Of a stretch of DNA of 64,000 nucleotides, positions 36,216 through 48,586 are shown piece after piece. The stretch is from Linnemannia schmuckeri (Eukaryota; Mortierellomycota; Mortierellomycetes; Mortierellales; Mortierellaceae), in contig JANATG010000014.1 in the NCBI GenBank assembly GCA_029449235.1, positions 1,178,001 through 1,242,000 of the forward strand, read 5' to 3'. Within the stretch, counting starts at the first letter, position 1. Every line of letters starts with the position of its first letter. The notes under the pieces were generated by a model, which made no database searches, was not told the origin of the DNA, and worked only from the letters and a program-made list of their open reading frames with translations. The translations under genes and the position numbers were made by a program.

Positions 36216-38600
36216 TTTTTTAAAAAAAAAAAAAAAACGAGCTCATGATGTCTATGCTCCTATCGATTGACCCTTCGAGATATCGCAGTATATAAAGCTG
36301 GTATCTCAACCTGCTTTCAACAAATGCCTCAAAGGCAGCGTCTCTGAGAACGAATGTGCTGTTTGACAAAGCTATACAAGTCCTGCAGAAAGCAAAGAAA
36401 GGAGCGAGCAAAAGAAGGTATGAAAAAGGAGGGCCAACGCTCGCACACAATTGAACGAGGAAAACATCCACGCCCGAAGAAGTTGTGACGAAAGCATAAA
36501 GAAAAATGCCATAGTCTCATTATTAAAGAAATCATCTCTGACCTGACATCCTCCTTCCCATGACAGACGAATCCGCCACCATGTTCATGCATCCGATAAC
36601 AACAAGGAATACAGACTACGACAAGCGCTCATAATGATGGATCACGATCCTGCAATAATCGAAACTCACACCTGCTGGAGACACCGGGGTTGGCGACCGT
36701 TTAGTCCTCGAATTCGGACCTGTTTTTTGTCTTTTCTGAGCGCTATGAATATTGCCTTCTGTGGTCAATACTGGTTCAGACCAAGGACAGAACTCAACAA
36801 TATTCTCACATCATGGGTAAAGTCTCCACGGAGCTCACTCATTAGGACAAGAGCCGAATCGTTCGACCTAATGAATGCTCGGTTGGTTGTCGTCTATGGT
36901 TGTTATCGAGTGCCTTTAGGATGGACGAGGAGTCAACTCGATTGATAGGCCCATGGTCTACTGGTCATGGTGAATGTCGATGAGCGAGTTCACGCCCATG
37001 ACTGGACGAGATCGGTTTGTACCAGGACAGGATTGAGTTGGAGGGGCTGCTATGGGATGAGAACTGGCCTGCTGCTGATGGTTGGAGCGGCCGTCTGGAT
37101 CGGCTGGATCTCATTCTGCTTTTTCATCGGCCCGAGCTTGTCCTAGTGGTCCTCCAATACGTGCATTTTGACCAGCACCCCTGCTAACAAACCTATATTA
37201 TCAGTTGTTACTAGTCCCTAGACATGGCTGACTCGGTTGGAGTGCGATTGGAAAATCGATTGACCGTTCAGCCGACGGCATGGCGAGATGGCAATGTAGG
37301 GTCAAAGGTTCTCAATACAATTCGCGGCAGACCAATCCAGCAACACTCTGGAGCGTTTGAAGATTCACCCATTCGACCAAAATTGTTTGAGTTCCCTGAT
37401 TATCGCGATCGAGCCGGACGGCGGCGCTGGTAAAGGATGTGTTTTCGAAATGATGTAGAGCTGAGGATCTTCATGATAGAACGTGGCTAATGAAGCGTGC
37501 TGGGCTAGTCGACCCTGCTTCCGATATCGCTGAGTGACACTGCGGCTGGCTATCGTTCTTACAATTGTCTATCAAATCGCCACCATTTCAGGACAACGGA
37601 TTCTCAGGACAACCCAAAAAAAAAAAAAAAAAAAAAAAAGGTTTCTTATTTAATAAAAAATACAATAACTGTCAAAAAGGTCTTTGTCCACGAAAATAGC
37701 TCGATGGTCACAGCAATGGAAGACACTTTTAAGGCTCAGCAAGATGGAAGGGCGATGTGAGTGGGCAAGAACGAAGAACGAAGGAGAGAAGAAAAACAAA
37801 GTTGGTGGCGTATCTTGAAAGGGATGTTTGAGATCACAGGAGATGGCAGAAAAAGTCGTCATTTTTGTTGTTCCTTTTCTATGTAAACTATTGTTTGTCC
37901 TTCTTGGTCTGTGTTTGAATACAGACTGGGATGGGTAGGACCATGCAGATCTTTGAATGAATTAATGATATTATGACTCCTCCCTTTTTGCCTGCCCGCA
38001 TCTAGACCATAACCCCTTTGTTGGACGGAGTAAAAAATGCTAAAGGCCGCCGATAATGCAATCCTTGATAGATCAATCTTTCTTGTCCATGTCATCTTTT
38101 TTTTTGTTGTGAGAGGAAGGGATCAATTCGCTCTTCTGGTACACGATTCGAGAGTGTATTTTTGAACGAAAGGAAGGAGAGGAGATGATACAGTGGCGCC
38201 AATGACAAAAGAGAGGAAGAAAGAAAAGTAGACCCAAGAGAGTCGGGTCAGTCAGTTGTCCAAGGTCATTCAGACCGAATCGAGCCAGAGAACAACAGAG
38301 GGTTTAGCTTGTTCCTGAATGGCGACGAGCGAGTCAATTGACAATGCAAGAATAAGAAAGAAGGTGCCGAAGATGAGTAGAAACGAAAGGCAGAATGAAG
38401 GAAGGACAGAAGAAAAGGAAAAGACGAGGAACCTGACCAGTCATCTTCGTGGACGAGCACTCCAAAGCGTGATCGCCTGGCTGACCCTTTTTTGGATCTC
38501 TTGTTTGCTCACAAGGTATGATAAGTATGCTAAGGCTAAGGCTAAGGCTAAAAGAGAGATGAATGTCTAGCAAGATGCATATATATATGTTCATTTGAGA
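36216..38600. other. Non-coding region after the truncated array unit
   Basis: No recognisable gene. Short frames at 36,634-36,945 and 37,224-37,433 have no known motif. A 24-base A tract lies at 37616-37639, and a short CTAAGG series lies near 38,530-38,550. Confidence 0.45.
37616..37639. repeat. 24-base A tract
   Basis: A homopolymer in non-coding sequence. Confidence 0.85.
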
Positions 38601-38659
38601 CGGAGGGACCGTGTGGTCAATATCACCATCACCTTTTAACCATCGCGCGCGCACGCATT

Positions 38660-39176
38660 ATTGCCAGTGTACCTTTCCCTCTTTCTTTTTCTATATATTT
38701 TGGTACAAGTACCCACCATATACATATCTCGTTGTCCCTTATTAGGCATCCATGCAAAGCCTTGTTTTTTTGACATTCTTGCCTCTTTGTCTTTAACCTC
38801 CTCTCACTTTTCATTTTCTCTTCTTTTTTTTTTTTTTTTTTTTTTTCTGTTTTCATCCTTATCTTCTTCCTCTCCTCTCCTCTTCTTTTATCCGATTCCC
38901 TCCCTCTCTTTCTTTCTTAACGTTAACGTCTGCTTTTTCTTTTTCTTGTTCTGTTTGCTCATCCATTCCACCTTCCTTCCCTCTTTTTTGTTTTTCAGCC
39001 TTCAGCCGACACTCAGTCCGTTTTAATTCCCACACTTCTCTCCTTCCTTCCCTCTCATCTTTCTTCATGATCAAATGAACTGAAAGCATTTTCCTCACCT
39101 TACAAAAACACAAAACACACACGCAACAATCAAACAACAAACAACAAGCTACGACATACTTGCAAAAATACAGACC
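38660..39176 (+). promoter_or_regulatory. CT-rich promoter/5' leader of the SulP gene
   Basis: The plus strand is pyrimidine-rich (CTTCCTCTCC-type text and a T tract at 38824-38846), changing to A/C-rich sequence (CAAACAACAA) just before the ATG at 39177. That arrangement is typical of a fungal leader. Confidence 0.35.
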
Positions 39177-42100
39177 ATGCCCATGCCCGATCACAACCGG
39201 GGACGAAATCATACCAACAGCTACGGCTCAATCCCTTCCTCGTCTTCCTCACTCCCAACCATTACGACCCCGACCGCAGTAGACAACTCTTCCCCTCCTC
39301 CAGTCCATTCCCCTTCAACAACACAATCAGACCAACAACAGCAAGAAAGGACAGCTCCGTCGTCTCTCTCTAGTCTGCAGAATAGCAGTAGTACAGCCAG
39401 CTACAATAATGCCAACAACAACACTAACGACCGCAAAAAGAGCAAGAACAACACCAATACTCCTCCAATAGGACGGGATCAGTCACCGGCCTCGTTTCGG
39501 TCGTCTGGGTCTTCCCTCTCTTCTTCGTCCTTATCCCGTGGTGTCAACAGTACAAGTGGACCCTTATCCGAGGACCAGCCACGGCAGTCCAAGGTCAAGG
39601 CATGCTCGACGGTAGTGGGCCAATTTGTCCGTCGCAGGATACCGATCCTTTCCTGGCTGGTGAGCAGCCCCGGTTACAATTGGAAAAATGACCTCACTCA
39701 GGATCTCTTTGCAGGCGTGAGTAAGTATCCCTTATCGCACTTAACCTTCTTTTGTTGTACGAAAAAGGGTCTTACTGGCATATGAAAGTGACGGGGCCAT
39801 CTTTTTCGTTGTCTTTCTCGTCATAATTGTACTAATTGCACCCTTCGATCTTTTGACCTTATTAGCCATCTCCGCTGTGATCATTCCTCAGAGTATGGCG
39901 TATGCAATGCTAGCCTCATTGCCTGCAGTCCACGGCCTTTACACCTCCTTAGTTCCCACTGCCCTATATGCAGTTCTCGGCACTAGCAAGCACATGTCCA
40001 CAGGCACCTTTGCAATTACCTCCTTACTTCTCGGCCAATTTGCCCACAAGGTCCTCTCTGACCAAGGATTCGTTGACGACCTGCTGCCCGACGGGGAATA
40101 CCAACGCCGGTATCTCCCCACTTGTCTCATGTTGACCGCCGTCGTTGGCGGGGTCCAGATTCTATTGAGTATGGCGCGACTGGGGCGCTGGACTTCTCGA
40201 CATCTCCTACCAACCGCCCTGGTTTCTGGATTCAACACCGCCTCGGCCTTTCATATCGGAACTCACCAATTGAAGCACTGGCTGGGAATGAAACCCCCGC
40301 GAGAAGGCGGGGTATTCAGCATGATCAAGACCTGGATTTGGATTGTCCAACATTTCTGGCAGGACACTGTCTGGCCCTCGTTGGCGATAGGCTTGGGTGC
40401 CATGATCTTTATGTACATTCTGCAACGGATCGAATACTGGCGGAGAAGGTCTAACGCGGACCTGGTGCCGCTGTACTCGTCGTCGCCTGTTCCCTCGGTC
40501 TCGCTGATGTCTCCTTCACTGTCAGGACATCCGTCTGTTCTTTCCTACTCTGGACCCAACTCTGGATCTTCTTACTCTCAACAGGCTTACCGACCAAGCA
40601 GTAATGGATCAACTCAGAGCGCAGATCGACTTAATTCTAAACGGTTACCCAGAGTCACCAGCAACACGAGGCGAGCCGGTCAACGTCGGGCGAGTGTCAT
40701 TGTTCCCCGAGCAGTCTCTGATCAGGCGCTCCTGACAGCACAGGATGTGGCGTTGCAGGCACCTTGTCTCGATTACGATAGTTGTAGTCCAGGATGTTCG
40801 CCCAGCTTTGGACCCGACTCTCACGAAGATCAGCCAGCGCTCCCTTCTTTGAATCTGTCAACACCCTTTACTCCTCCAAACTCTCGCTCAGGAGTCGAAG
40901 GCACTCGTCCTGTTCTCATTCTGCCAAGTGGGTCTACTTCACCTCAACTTCACAGCCCTACCAGTCCAAGAGTCGCCGGATTGACCAACACAGGAGCAGT
41001 CGGACATCGTCACGAACGAGGATCCCGGTCTCACAAGCCCTCACCCAAGGTTCGCCGGTATAAGACCTTTAGGTCTACAACACCAACACCTCCAACCTCA
41101 CGCGGCAGTCAACATCAGCCTCAGCCTCATCTTCACCAGCAGCAACATCAACAGCAGAAGCAGCAGCGTGGTTCTATGGACTTGCTCAGAGACGAACGTG
41201 AGCCGCTCTTGACTGTCAACAGCGGTGGCAATGGCGCCGGAACTGCGAGCGAGGCAGAGGAGGGCTATGCGAGCTCCAGTACCAGCTCTACACGGTATGC
41301 GAGACCACGACGCTGTTACCCGGAACGCCCTCAGGAATTGCAAAGAATAGAGTCGACCCAACAACCTTACTGGAGGATTTGTATCCCACAAGTACACCTG
41401 CCGATACCCGACATTTTCATCTGTGTCGTGGTGTTTACTGTCGCCACGGTGATATTTAACCTGGACACCGAGTACGGGCTTGAAGTCATTGGTTCGATCC
41501 CTACAGGACTTCCGATGATGGCATGGCCAGGATCGTACATTGACGCTTGGTCAACTCAGGACTGGATGCCGTTGCTCTGGCCCGGAATTTTGATGGCGAT
41601 GGTGGTCTATGTGATGTCGCTCTCGGTTGCCAAGCACTTTGGACGGGCATACGGATACGAGATTGATGCGGACCAGGAAATGCTGGCACTCGGCGTCAGT
41701 TCTTTGGTTGGATCTTGCTTCGGAGGATATGCCTGTACAGGAAACTTGACCCGATCGGCGATTCTTGCTCAGTTGGGCGCCAAGACCCCCCTGGCGTCAT
41801 TGGTTGGAGCCTTTATGGTTCTGATGAGTCTGCTCTGGTTCACGGCACTGTTTGAGCGGATCCCCAACACGATCTTGGCGGCGATTGTGCTGGTATCACT
41901 CAAGTCGTTGTTTGCACATACGGTAGAGATTAAGCGGTTGTGGCGCGTGGGTCGTCGGAAGGAAGCTCTGATCTGGTGGACGACGTTTATTTCTGTAATT
42001 GTGTTCAGTATTGAGATTGGACTTGCGATTGGTATCTCGTTGGTTGTGGTGCTGAAGCTGTACAAGCACGGCAAGAAGTGGAAGCGCGTTGCTGGTCGGT

Positions 42101-42216
42101 ACATCAGGCAGTCGGCGACCTACCAGCGGATCATGCTGACGCTGGGACTTCATAGCCCCCTTTTCACGACTGCTGGACGTGGATTGTACACCAACGATGA
42201 TGAGGACGACTATTAA
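39177..42216 (+). CDS. SulP/SLC26-family anion (sulfate) transporter without STAS domain
   Basis: This family moves sulfate or other anions across the plasma or an internal membrane. Two exons (39177-39720, 39866-42216) join at GTAAGT and TTAG to give 964 residues. Residues 1-175 are a Ser/Asn-rich cytosolic tail. The SulP signature IIPQSMAYAMLASLPA starts near 187. The later motif GNLTRSAILAQLGAKTPLAS is the conserved SulP re-entrant region with the Arg-Ser pair. Between about 377 and 668 there is an insertion of about 290 residues rich in Ser, Pro, Gln and His, placed after the first group of membrane helices and before PDIFICVVVFTVATVIFNLD. After the last membrane helices only about 50 basic and then acidic residues remain, so the usual C-terminal STAS domain is absent. 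Substrate specificity is not determined. Confidence 0.92.
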
Positions 42217-42585
42217 GCTCTTCTGGATTCCTATTTCTTTGTTTATGTCTTTTCTGTTTTTATTCATTTGTTTTCCATGTAGTACTACCACTCATAATCT
42301 TCTTTAGTCTCTTGTACCATGTAGAACTTTTTTTTCTTGTACTATTATTCCCACGACATATATTTCAAATGAAGTTTTTCATGTCTCCTTTTGGTCTCCC
42401 AAATATTTATCGTACCTTTAGCATCCTAGTAGAATTGCAAGTCACATTCGCTCGCAAGTTGTGGACAAAAAGACATCTTTTGATATATCAGTTTTTTTCA
42501 TAAACACGTCAGAATCCATACGAGCAACAGGAGAAGAAGCCTTGTTGGCATCGTTAGCAGCAGACTGAGAACGAGCACGAAAAGA

Positions 42586-43718
42586 ATGGCAGAAATAGGA
42601 GCAGGAGAGGGAACAGGAGCGGGAACTGGCCCTTCTCCATCACCACAACAGAGCGAGCATACGAAGTTCAACTGCAGAGAGTTGACTCATACCCGGAGAG
42701 AAGCAGAGCAGGAGCTGGAGGAAACGACGTTTCAACTCTTTCTCCTTTACCACAAGTACGGCCAGGTACCACCGGAGGTGTGGTTGGAGAAAGATCAGCG
42801 GGAGTACGAGATTCACTCGAGTGCAAAGAGAACCTACCTTTCCTACTATCGGAGAATGATGGGTCCTTGGACCCTCTTGCATGGCGAAAAACCGCGTGGC
42901 GATAGTGAGCGTTCGTGAGAGAAGGATGCGGCGAAGGAGAATCGAGTGGTGGGGGAAAGACCCAGGCGGAGGAGGAAGAGGAAGACGAGGACATTAAGAC
43001 CTGGGAGGGGGGACTGGTGTCGTTCGCGCACGAGATGACCGGTGACAATTTTCCCGAAAAAACAGTAAAACTCGTGGCCATGCGTCCGATTCAGTAACAA
43101 CGCCTCTCATCCAGAAACCACCCATCTCTACGGTCAAGGAAACGATGACGGAAAGGGCTCAAGAAACTCCGATACAGTCGTCCAGCACACGCCAGACTCA
43201 TCCCGCAAGCCCTTTGTCCAGGTCTCTAACGGTGTTACCAGGGAAACGGAAACATAGCGGGCAACCTCGATCACCTACGCTTGTTTTACCATCCGTTTGC
43301 CGAGGATGTTCACATTCCAGGCCTCAAGCTCCTGTCAAGTCTCTTAGAGTTCCTGTCAAAGCTGCGAATCCAGTGCGAGTAATGGATGTCCAGCCAAAAC
43401 TTTTACACAACTTTTAAGGCAACCAAAGACGACGACAGGTACGGCTTCTTCATCTTGAATGAGGCGATCCAGCATGAACCCACTTTCCAGCGACTGGGGC
43501 ATAAACTCATTCACCGGCGAGAGGATCATCCTCATATCCGTCCATGGACATGGAAAGAGTACGAGCAGCTCTTTATTGAAAGTACAACAACAGAGGCAAG
43601 CAGGATCGCTGAGGTTCTCCAGTACGCCAAACGAGGTCGGCGGTTACAGGAAGGCTACAAGTATGATGCCCACAGACTCCGTCGTCTGGTCGATATGTAC
43701 TATCGAACTGTTTCCTAA
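42586..43718 (+). CDS. Hypothetical locus, probably broken or mis-split
   Basis: An ATG at 42586 opens 110 codons of coding-like sequence (ELTHTRREAEQELEETTFQL, LFLLYHKYGQVPPEVWLEKD). The adjacent frame then carries an acidic stretch. Later in that same frame come HLRLFYHPFAEDVHIPGLKL at about 43,275 and DRYGFFILNEAIQHEPTFQR at about 43,440, ending at 43718. Several stop codons separate these pieces, and I could not build a splice pattern that joins them. I recognise no family. It may be a decayed gene, a gene with unusual introns, or two chance frames. Confidence 0.3.
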
Positions 43719-43719
43719 A

Positions 43720-46325
43720 GACCGAAAGGCGGAGATCTTCCTGGCGCTTTCGTGTTCCGTTGGAAGTGCAGCGATGACCGTGATTGAAGGGTTTCTTCAG
43801 TCGACACACCCGCGTTTTGGACAACGAGGGTTCGAGGCATGGAGTGTCTGAAGCTGGAGACCATTGGCAAGTTTTGTGGTATGCTTCCGAGGTTGGAGGA
43901 TCCTGATGAGACGCCTTCGTAGAGTCAGGGCAAAGTTGATCAAGTCGCCTTGCGGCGACTGTAACAACCGGCGAGGAATGACGTTGATGCTGGTTCCGTT
44001 GCTGGTAAACGGAAGAGACCGCGAAGGGGATAGGGACTCGCAGTGATAGTGAGACGTGTCAATGAGGAGTTCCTGTCGTCCCTGCCTGTCCTGGATCTCT
44101 TCCTTGTGCTCATAATAGGTCCCAAGTCCGTGTCGTGTATCCTGTTGACTTGCGTCAAAACCTAAGCAGCGATAAAATATCAAAATCATTTGTGAGTAAC
44201 ACAAGTTTTTCTTTCTTAGTTTTTATGCGACGGAACAACCAATAGCAGCAGTGACAGTAATTCAACATACCAGATAGGCTCCTTCAAAGAGTCCTCATTG
44301 TAACCGAACTGACGGGCATCAGGTGTTCACTTGGAAACATGTCAACATGGCAGACAGTTGTCGTGATGAGAGTTATTCACGACAAGAGTTGTGATGTAGA
44401 TGAAGGAAGAGAAAGGTGCTGGCCCTCTGTTAAGGGTCGGAGAGTGCGTGGGAGTGTGAGGAGTGTGTGTGTGTATGTGAAAAAGAAAGAGAAGAAGCAA
44501 AGCGAAAGAAAAATGAAAGGGATGGCGCTTTTTGACTCGGAGCTGATACGCGTCATCTTTCGTCCGATTCAGGTACAGACTCGTTGGCACGAAATATCCG
44601 CCAGTGTTGTTCCTTTTCTCGCGTCCTCCTTGGGCCATATATTCAACTCTCATTTTTACAAGTACAGTACCTTGGGCAAATGACAGACTATTGTCAGCGC
44701 CCTTCCATATGGGCCATATCGCTGCCTGGCGTTTGTTCTTGTCCAACCGACGTCGAAATGTGAAAAAGGACACTTTCGGCCATATTTGGAGAAACGTGAT
44801 GTCAAGTGGAACCTTGCTTTAATTTTCGAGCCTTCATTACCCACGATGCGCGATTTTTCACTTTGCCTCCTCCTCTTCTTTCCCTCTCTTTATCTCACTC
44901 TTTATTCTTTTTCCCATCGCCTTCCTCCACACCCCTCTCCGCCTCGGCGGCCCTACTGGTGCTGCCCAGTTGCAGCGCGGGCTCCGAGGTGGGTAGTAGG
45001 GATACGTTAACCCACACTATCTAGATTACTTCTCTGCCTCCAACCCCTTCAACGATCCAACACCATATTTCCATCAAGACCCCACACTAGTCACCGCCAA
45101 CAACCTACTGCCAAGAGACGCCTTAAAGCACACCAATCGTTCGAGTTTTTCAATTCGAATATGATATTCGACAAATATAATCAACACGTTATGCATATCG
45201 TCTGCGAGAAGAAAGAATAACAGGTATGCATGAACACACAATTTTTTTGGATTAGAGACCGTTGGTTGAGCTGCGGCATTTTGTGAAAAGAAAGAAGAGT
45301 ATGCCTGACGAGCTAGTGGTTTTTTTTTTGTTCGTTCTTGGCGGGTAGTATAACCGGGTCTACCTAGCCGACATGCTGATTTAGTCCCCTCGAACGCAAC
45401 TACCCAGCGTACAATTCGAGGTGGAGAACCACCTAGTCATTATCCTTCCCGCGTGTAAAGGAGCCGCCTCAAGAAGTCGGCGGCCTCGGCGGAGAGTACA
45501 AGTTTTCATCCTGGAGTCGTGACGTCGTATGCCTCCTCACGAGAAATGCATTGGAATGACGAGCAACGTTTATATCTATGCTATATTTGCTTTTTGTTCG
45601 CTTGCCTTTTTTTTTTTTTTTTGGCTGTTCAAGTTAATTGCGGACATATATATGCTAATCATCACTTTTTTTTTTTATCTGCTTGCTTGTTTTTGTTGCA
45701 CAGGACGGTCTATGGGTGATGTGAACGTTTTTGATCACCAATTTGACATATAGCAAAAATACCGCCTCCGGCCCCCCTCTCCCTCCTCTGGCGACAGTTT
45801 GGGAATGCCGTACATTGTTGAGGTCGTCTTCGACTCATGCCACATCTACAAATCGCCCGCGCGGGCCTGTTGTGTCTTGGTTCATAAGGGTAGGCCGTAA
45901 ATTGCATTTGGCATAAGGTCGGAGAAAAAAGGACAGCAGGTCGCGACCTGACACAAGCCGAGTCCAATCTTGAAGCAGTGAAGGTAGCCGCGCTACATGG
46001 TATTCCAGCGGAACGCAGGCTGTCGAGCAAGTTGACTGAGTTTATTGGCACTTCTTGTTTGTTGCTTTTTTGTGTGTTTATTTGTTTGTTCTTTGCTGAA
46101 AGGGTCGATTTTTTTTTTCGTACGCAGTTTTTTTTCTCCAGCGAAAAGCCCAAGGAAGGCATTCGATAGTGAAAGGAGCTATATATCAAACTCTTCCGAG
46201 AGCCATCTACCGATCGCAGTCCGGTCCACAACCTGGCTCTGCGCAACAATTGCCGCTGCTCCTCACAGCTTTAATAGAAAAAAATAAAACTAGATACGAA
46301 TGAAAGGAATTCTTCCTATCCTCTC
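43720..46325. other. Region without a supported gene
   Basis: Open frames on both strands are short or low-complexity. Pyrimidine-rich text lies near 44,850-44,960 and T tracts near 45,610 and 45,670. A G/C-rich island near 44,940-45,000 and 45,340-45,500 differs from its surroundings but shows no terminal repeats that I can recognise. Confidence 0.4.
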
Positions 46326-46327
46326 CA

Positions 46328-46735
46328 TTAATGACAACCTCCTCCTCTTCCCAACAAACTGTCCAACAACCGCTCATCGGCCGGGCGTGGATCCATGGAC
46401 GCTCCAGGGCAGCGTCCATTCTCATGTGTGGCTAGCGAAGCGCCACATGGGCAAAAACCATCTCGGGTGATGTATCCGTATCCCTGACTCCGGTCACCTC
46501 GGGGACCTGTGTACTTGGAGGTCTTGTTCTTGGCAGAGATGCCATGCATCTGCTCCCACACGATGGTTGCGGAGTACCGAGGCTTCCATATCAACTCCGA
46601 AGTCTGTGCCTTCAGGTAACCAACAAACTTGCGCAAAACCGTCATGGCGATGGATTGTGGGGTCCGGAAAACCGAGACGCTCCACTTGGGGTTCTCATCA
46701 CGATCGGGAGCAGGACTCTGACAGGGTCATTAAAC
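46328..46735 (-). mobile_element. Possible 3' scrap of a retroelement ORF
   Basis: The minus frame reads IAMTVLRKFVGYLKAQTSEL, IWKPRYSATIVWEQMHGI, then GYGYITRDGFCPCGASLATH and ENGRCPGA, ending with DPRPADERLLDSLLGR. The Cys-Pro-Cys-Gly...Cys-Pro-Gly arrangement could bind zinc. The basic, truncated text resembles the C-terminal end of non-LTR retrotransposon polyproteins in fungi, which often survive as 3' fragments. I see no reverse-transcriptase motif here, so the assignment is tentative. A host gene fragment is the alternative. Confidence 0.35.
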
Positions 46736-46739
46736 CGCT

Positions 46740-48586
46740 ATTTCTTTTCTTTTTTGTTCGTTTCTCTACACATAGTGTGAACCTTATGGGGGGAATGACC
46801 ATCATTCATCGATCATTGCTCACATTTCTTTCGGGCGATTCGTCCAGATCTGCTCCTGGTCGGCATTTTCTTTTAGATGATGCATCCTGGTTCCATCCCC
46901 GCCTTTCATGTCATTTTGACCTTGAGGTTGATGGTGTTACTTTTCAGTATGTCAAGTGTGTTATCATTTATGTATCCTCCTGTCATAAATCTTTTTTTTT
47001 CGTATCTCTTTTTTTCCTTTTTTGTTGGCATTTGCTATGACCATCCACAATCGTGAACACGAAAAGAACTACCCGTTATTCCCTGCTAGTTAGCAAATGG
47101 CCATCAATCGTTCAACTTGGAATAAAAAATATTCGTAATTAACCATCACACCCTTCTCTCCCATTCTTTGCATGCCTGTTCGATTTTTTTCTTTTAATCA
47201 TTCTCTGCATCAATCGCCGCACTACAAGCAAAATGGCGGCACTCCTAGATGCCTGAAGGCCCAACTAACCTGATGGACCTTCTGCATCGAGGGCCGCGCG
47301 GCTTATCGCGACAAATACCGCAGAGAAGTTCTTCTTGGTAACGGACGCTCTTGGCCAGGACCTCTACCATTGGTCTCGTCTAGCTTCGCCGTTATGAGCA
47401 TAAGGTGCAGTACAATAAAAAGTGCATGATCTTGACTGTCAACGGCCGCACTCACTTCATTTCGGCTCGCTTCAGGGTCTTGGTCTCCAGCTTCGACTCT
47501 CGTTCTTCTATCAATCGACTCTTGGGTTCCCACAAGGAGTTTCGGGCAGTCGCCCGTGGAATCACGCAGAATGACGAGTACGGTCTCATTTATGTTTGAC
47601 GGCTTAAGATGACACCACCATGATGAAGGTGGACCCTCACTTCCTGTCTTTCGCACTTGAAACTTCCTGTCTTTCGCACTTGAAACTTCCCCTGAGATAG
47701 CGACCCAGAACTCCGTCGTAGATCAGTTGTTTCCAGGGTACAATGACTCGGTCTAGCTCTCTTTACTACCATTGATGTGCTGGGGAGTGAACCAGGTCGC
47801 GAGACTCCCCAGCAAGGGCTGTCTGATACTCGGAACAACAGCAGCGGCACTATGTGGGTGCAGACAGAGACACGAATGCCGGGACTAAGGCGGCGAGATT
47901 CTAGGGACGGCAGGGCAGTGAATCGAGGATGTTTCAACAAGGGTGTGTGGCTCGACAAACTAGGGTTTAGCAATCAGCAATGGTATACGTGTACAATTGT
48001 AATGGTGCAGAAAGGAGGCAACGAGATATGAAGACATGAGTTTATTATGAGGGCCAAGGAACGAACAAATTTAACAGGATCTGCGACAGGATCGCCATCG
48101 CGAAAATACGCGTGCCAGAAATAAAAATAAGTTTACGCCTTAATCCTAAAACGAGAAAAGAGAGTACTTCTTTTTGCGATGAACAAACGTGAAAAGAAAC
48201 GGGGGTTGGGGGAGATAAAGTGTGCCTACGGTATGATTTTTTTTTCTCGCTTCCCTTTGACGCCTTTTGCATTTTGTGTTTTCTTTTCCACGAAAAAATG
48301 AGCACGAAATATAGTACATCTCTGAAAAGGTTGCTGCGCGTTGATCACTGTTTCTTTATTTGATTTCATAGAAAGGATGGCACCAGAGTTATTAATGAAG
48401 ATGTCCATGAAAATGAATGAGAGGGGTCATGATAGAAGGATATATTTTCTTCTTTGGTATGAACGGCATGTTCGTGTGTGCTTGTAATTTTTTTGTTTGT
48501 TTTTGTGGTGTGGCGAATGTCTGTGCAAATGAGGATGAGAGGGTGGGTATAGCGTGAAGGGTTGATTGCAGTCAGAGTACCCATTT
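46740..48586. other. Region without a supported gene
   Basis: A forward frame near 47,405-47,599 (GRTHFISARFRVLVSSFDSR) has a transposase-like feel but no catalytic motif. It may be a relic. A direct 23-bp repeat lies at 47640-47685. The last part is the 3' flank of the acidic secreted-protein gene. Confidence 0.4.
47640..47685. repeat. Two perfect 23-bp tandem copies
   Basis: CTTCCTGTCTTTCGCACTTG plus AAA occurs twice in direct succession, followed by a partial third copy (CTTCC). It is in non-coding sequence. Confidence 0.9.

Noticed and set aside
38526..38552. CTAAGG series resembling telomeric repeat
   Set aside because: Only about three units, interstitial, and not the usual fungal TTAGGG type.
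43797..44204. 136-codon minus-strand frame near the hypothetical locus
   Set aside because: No motif, and the upstream text is unrelated in composition; the plus-strand pieces look more coding-like.
45710..46249. 179-codon minus-strand frame
   Set aside because: Contains T/A homopolymer translations and no motif; no splice or start context supports it.
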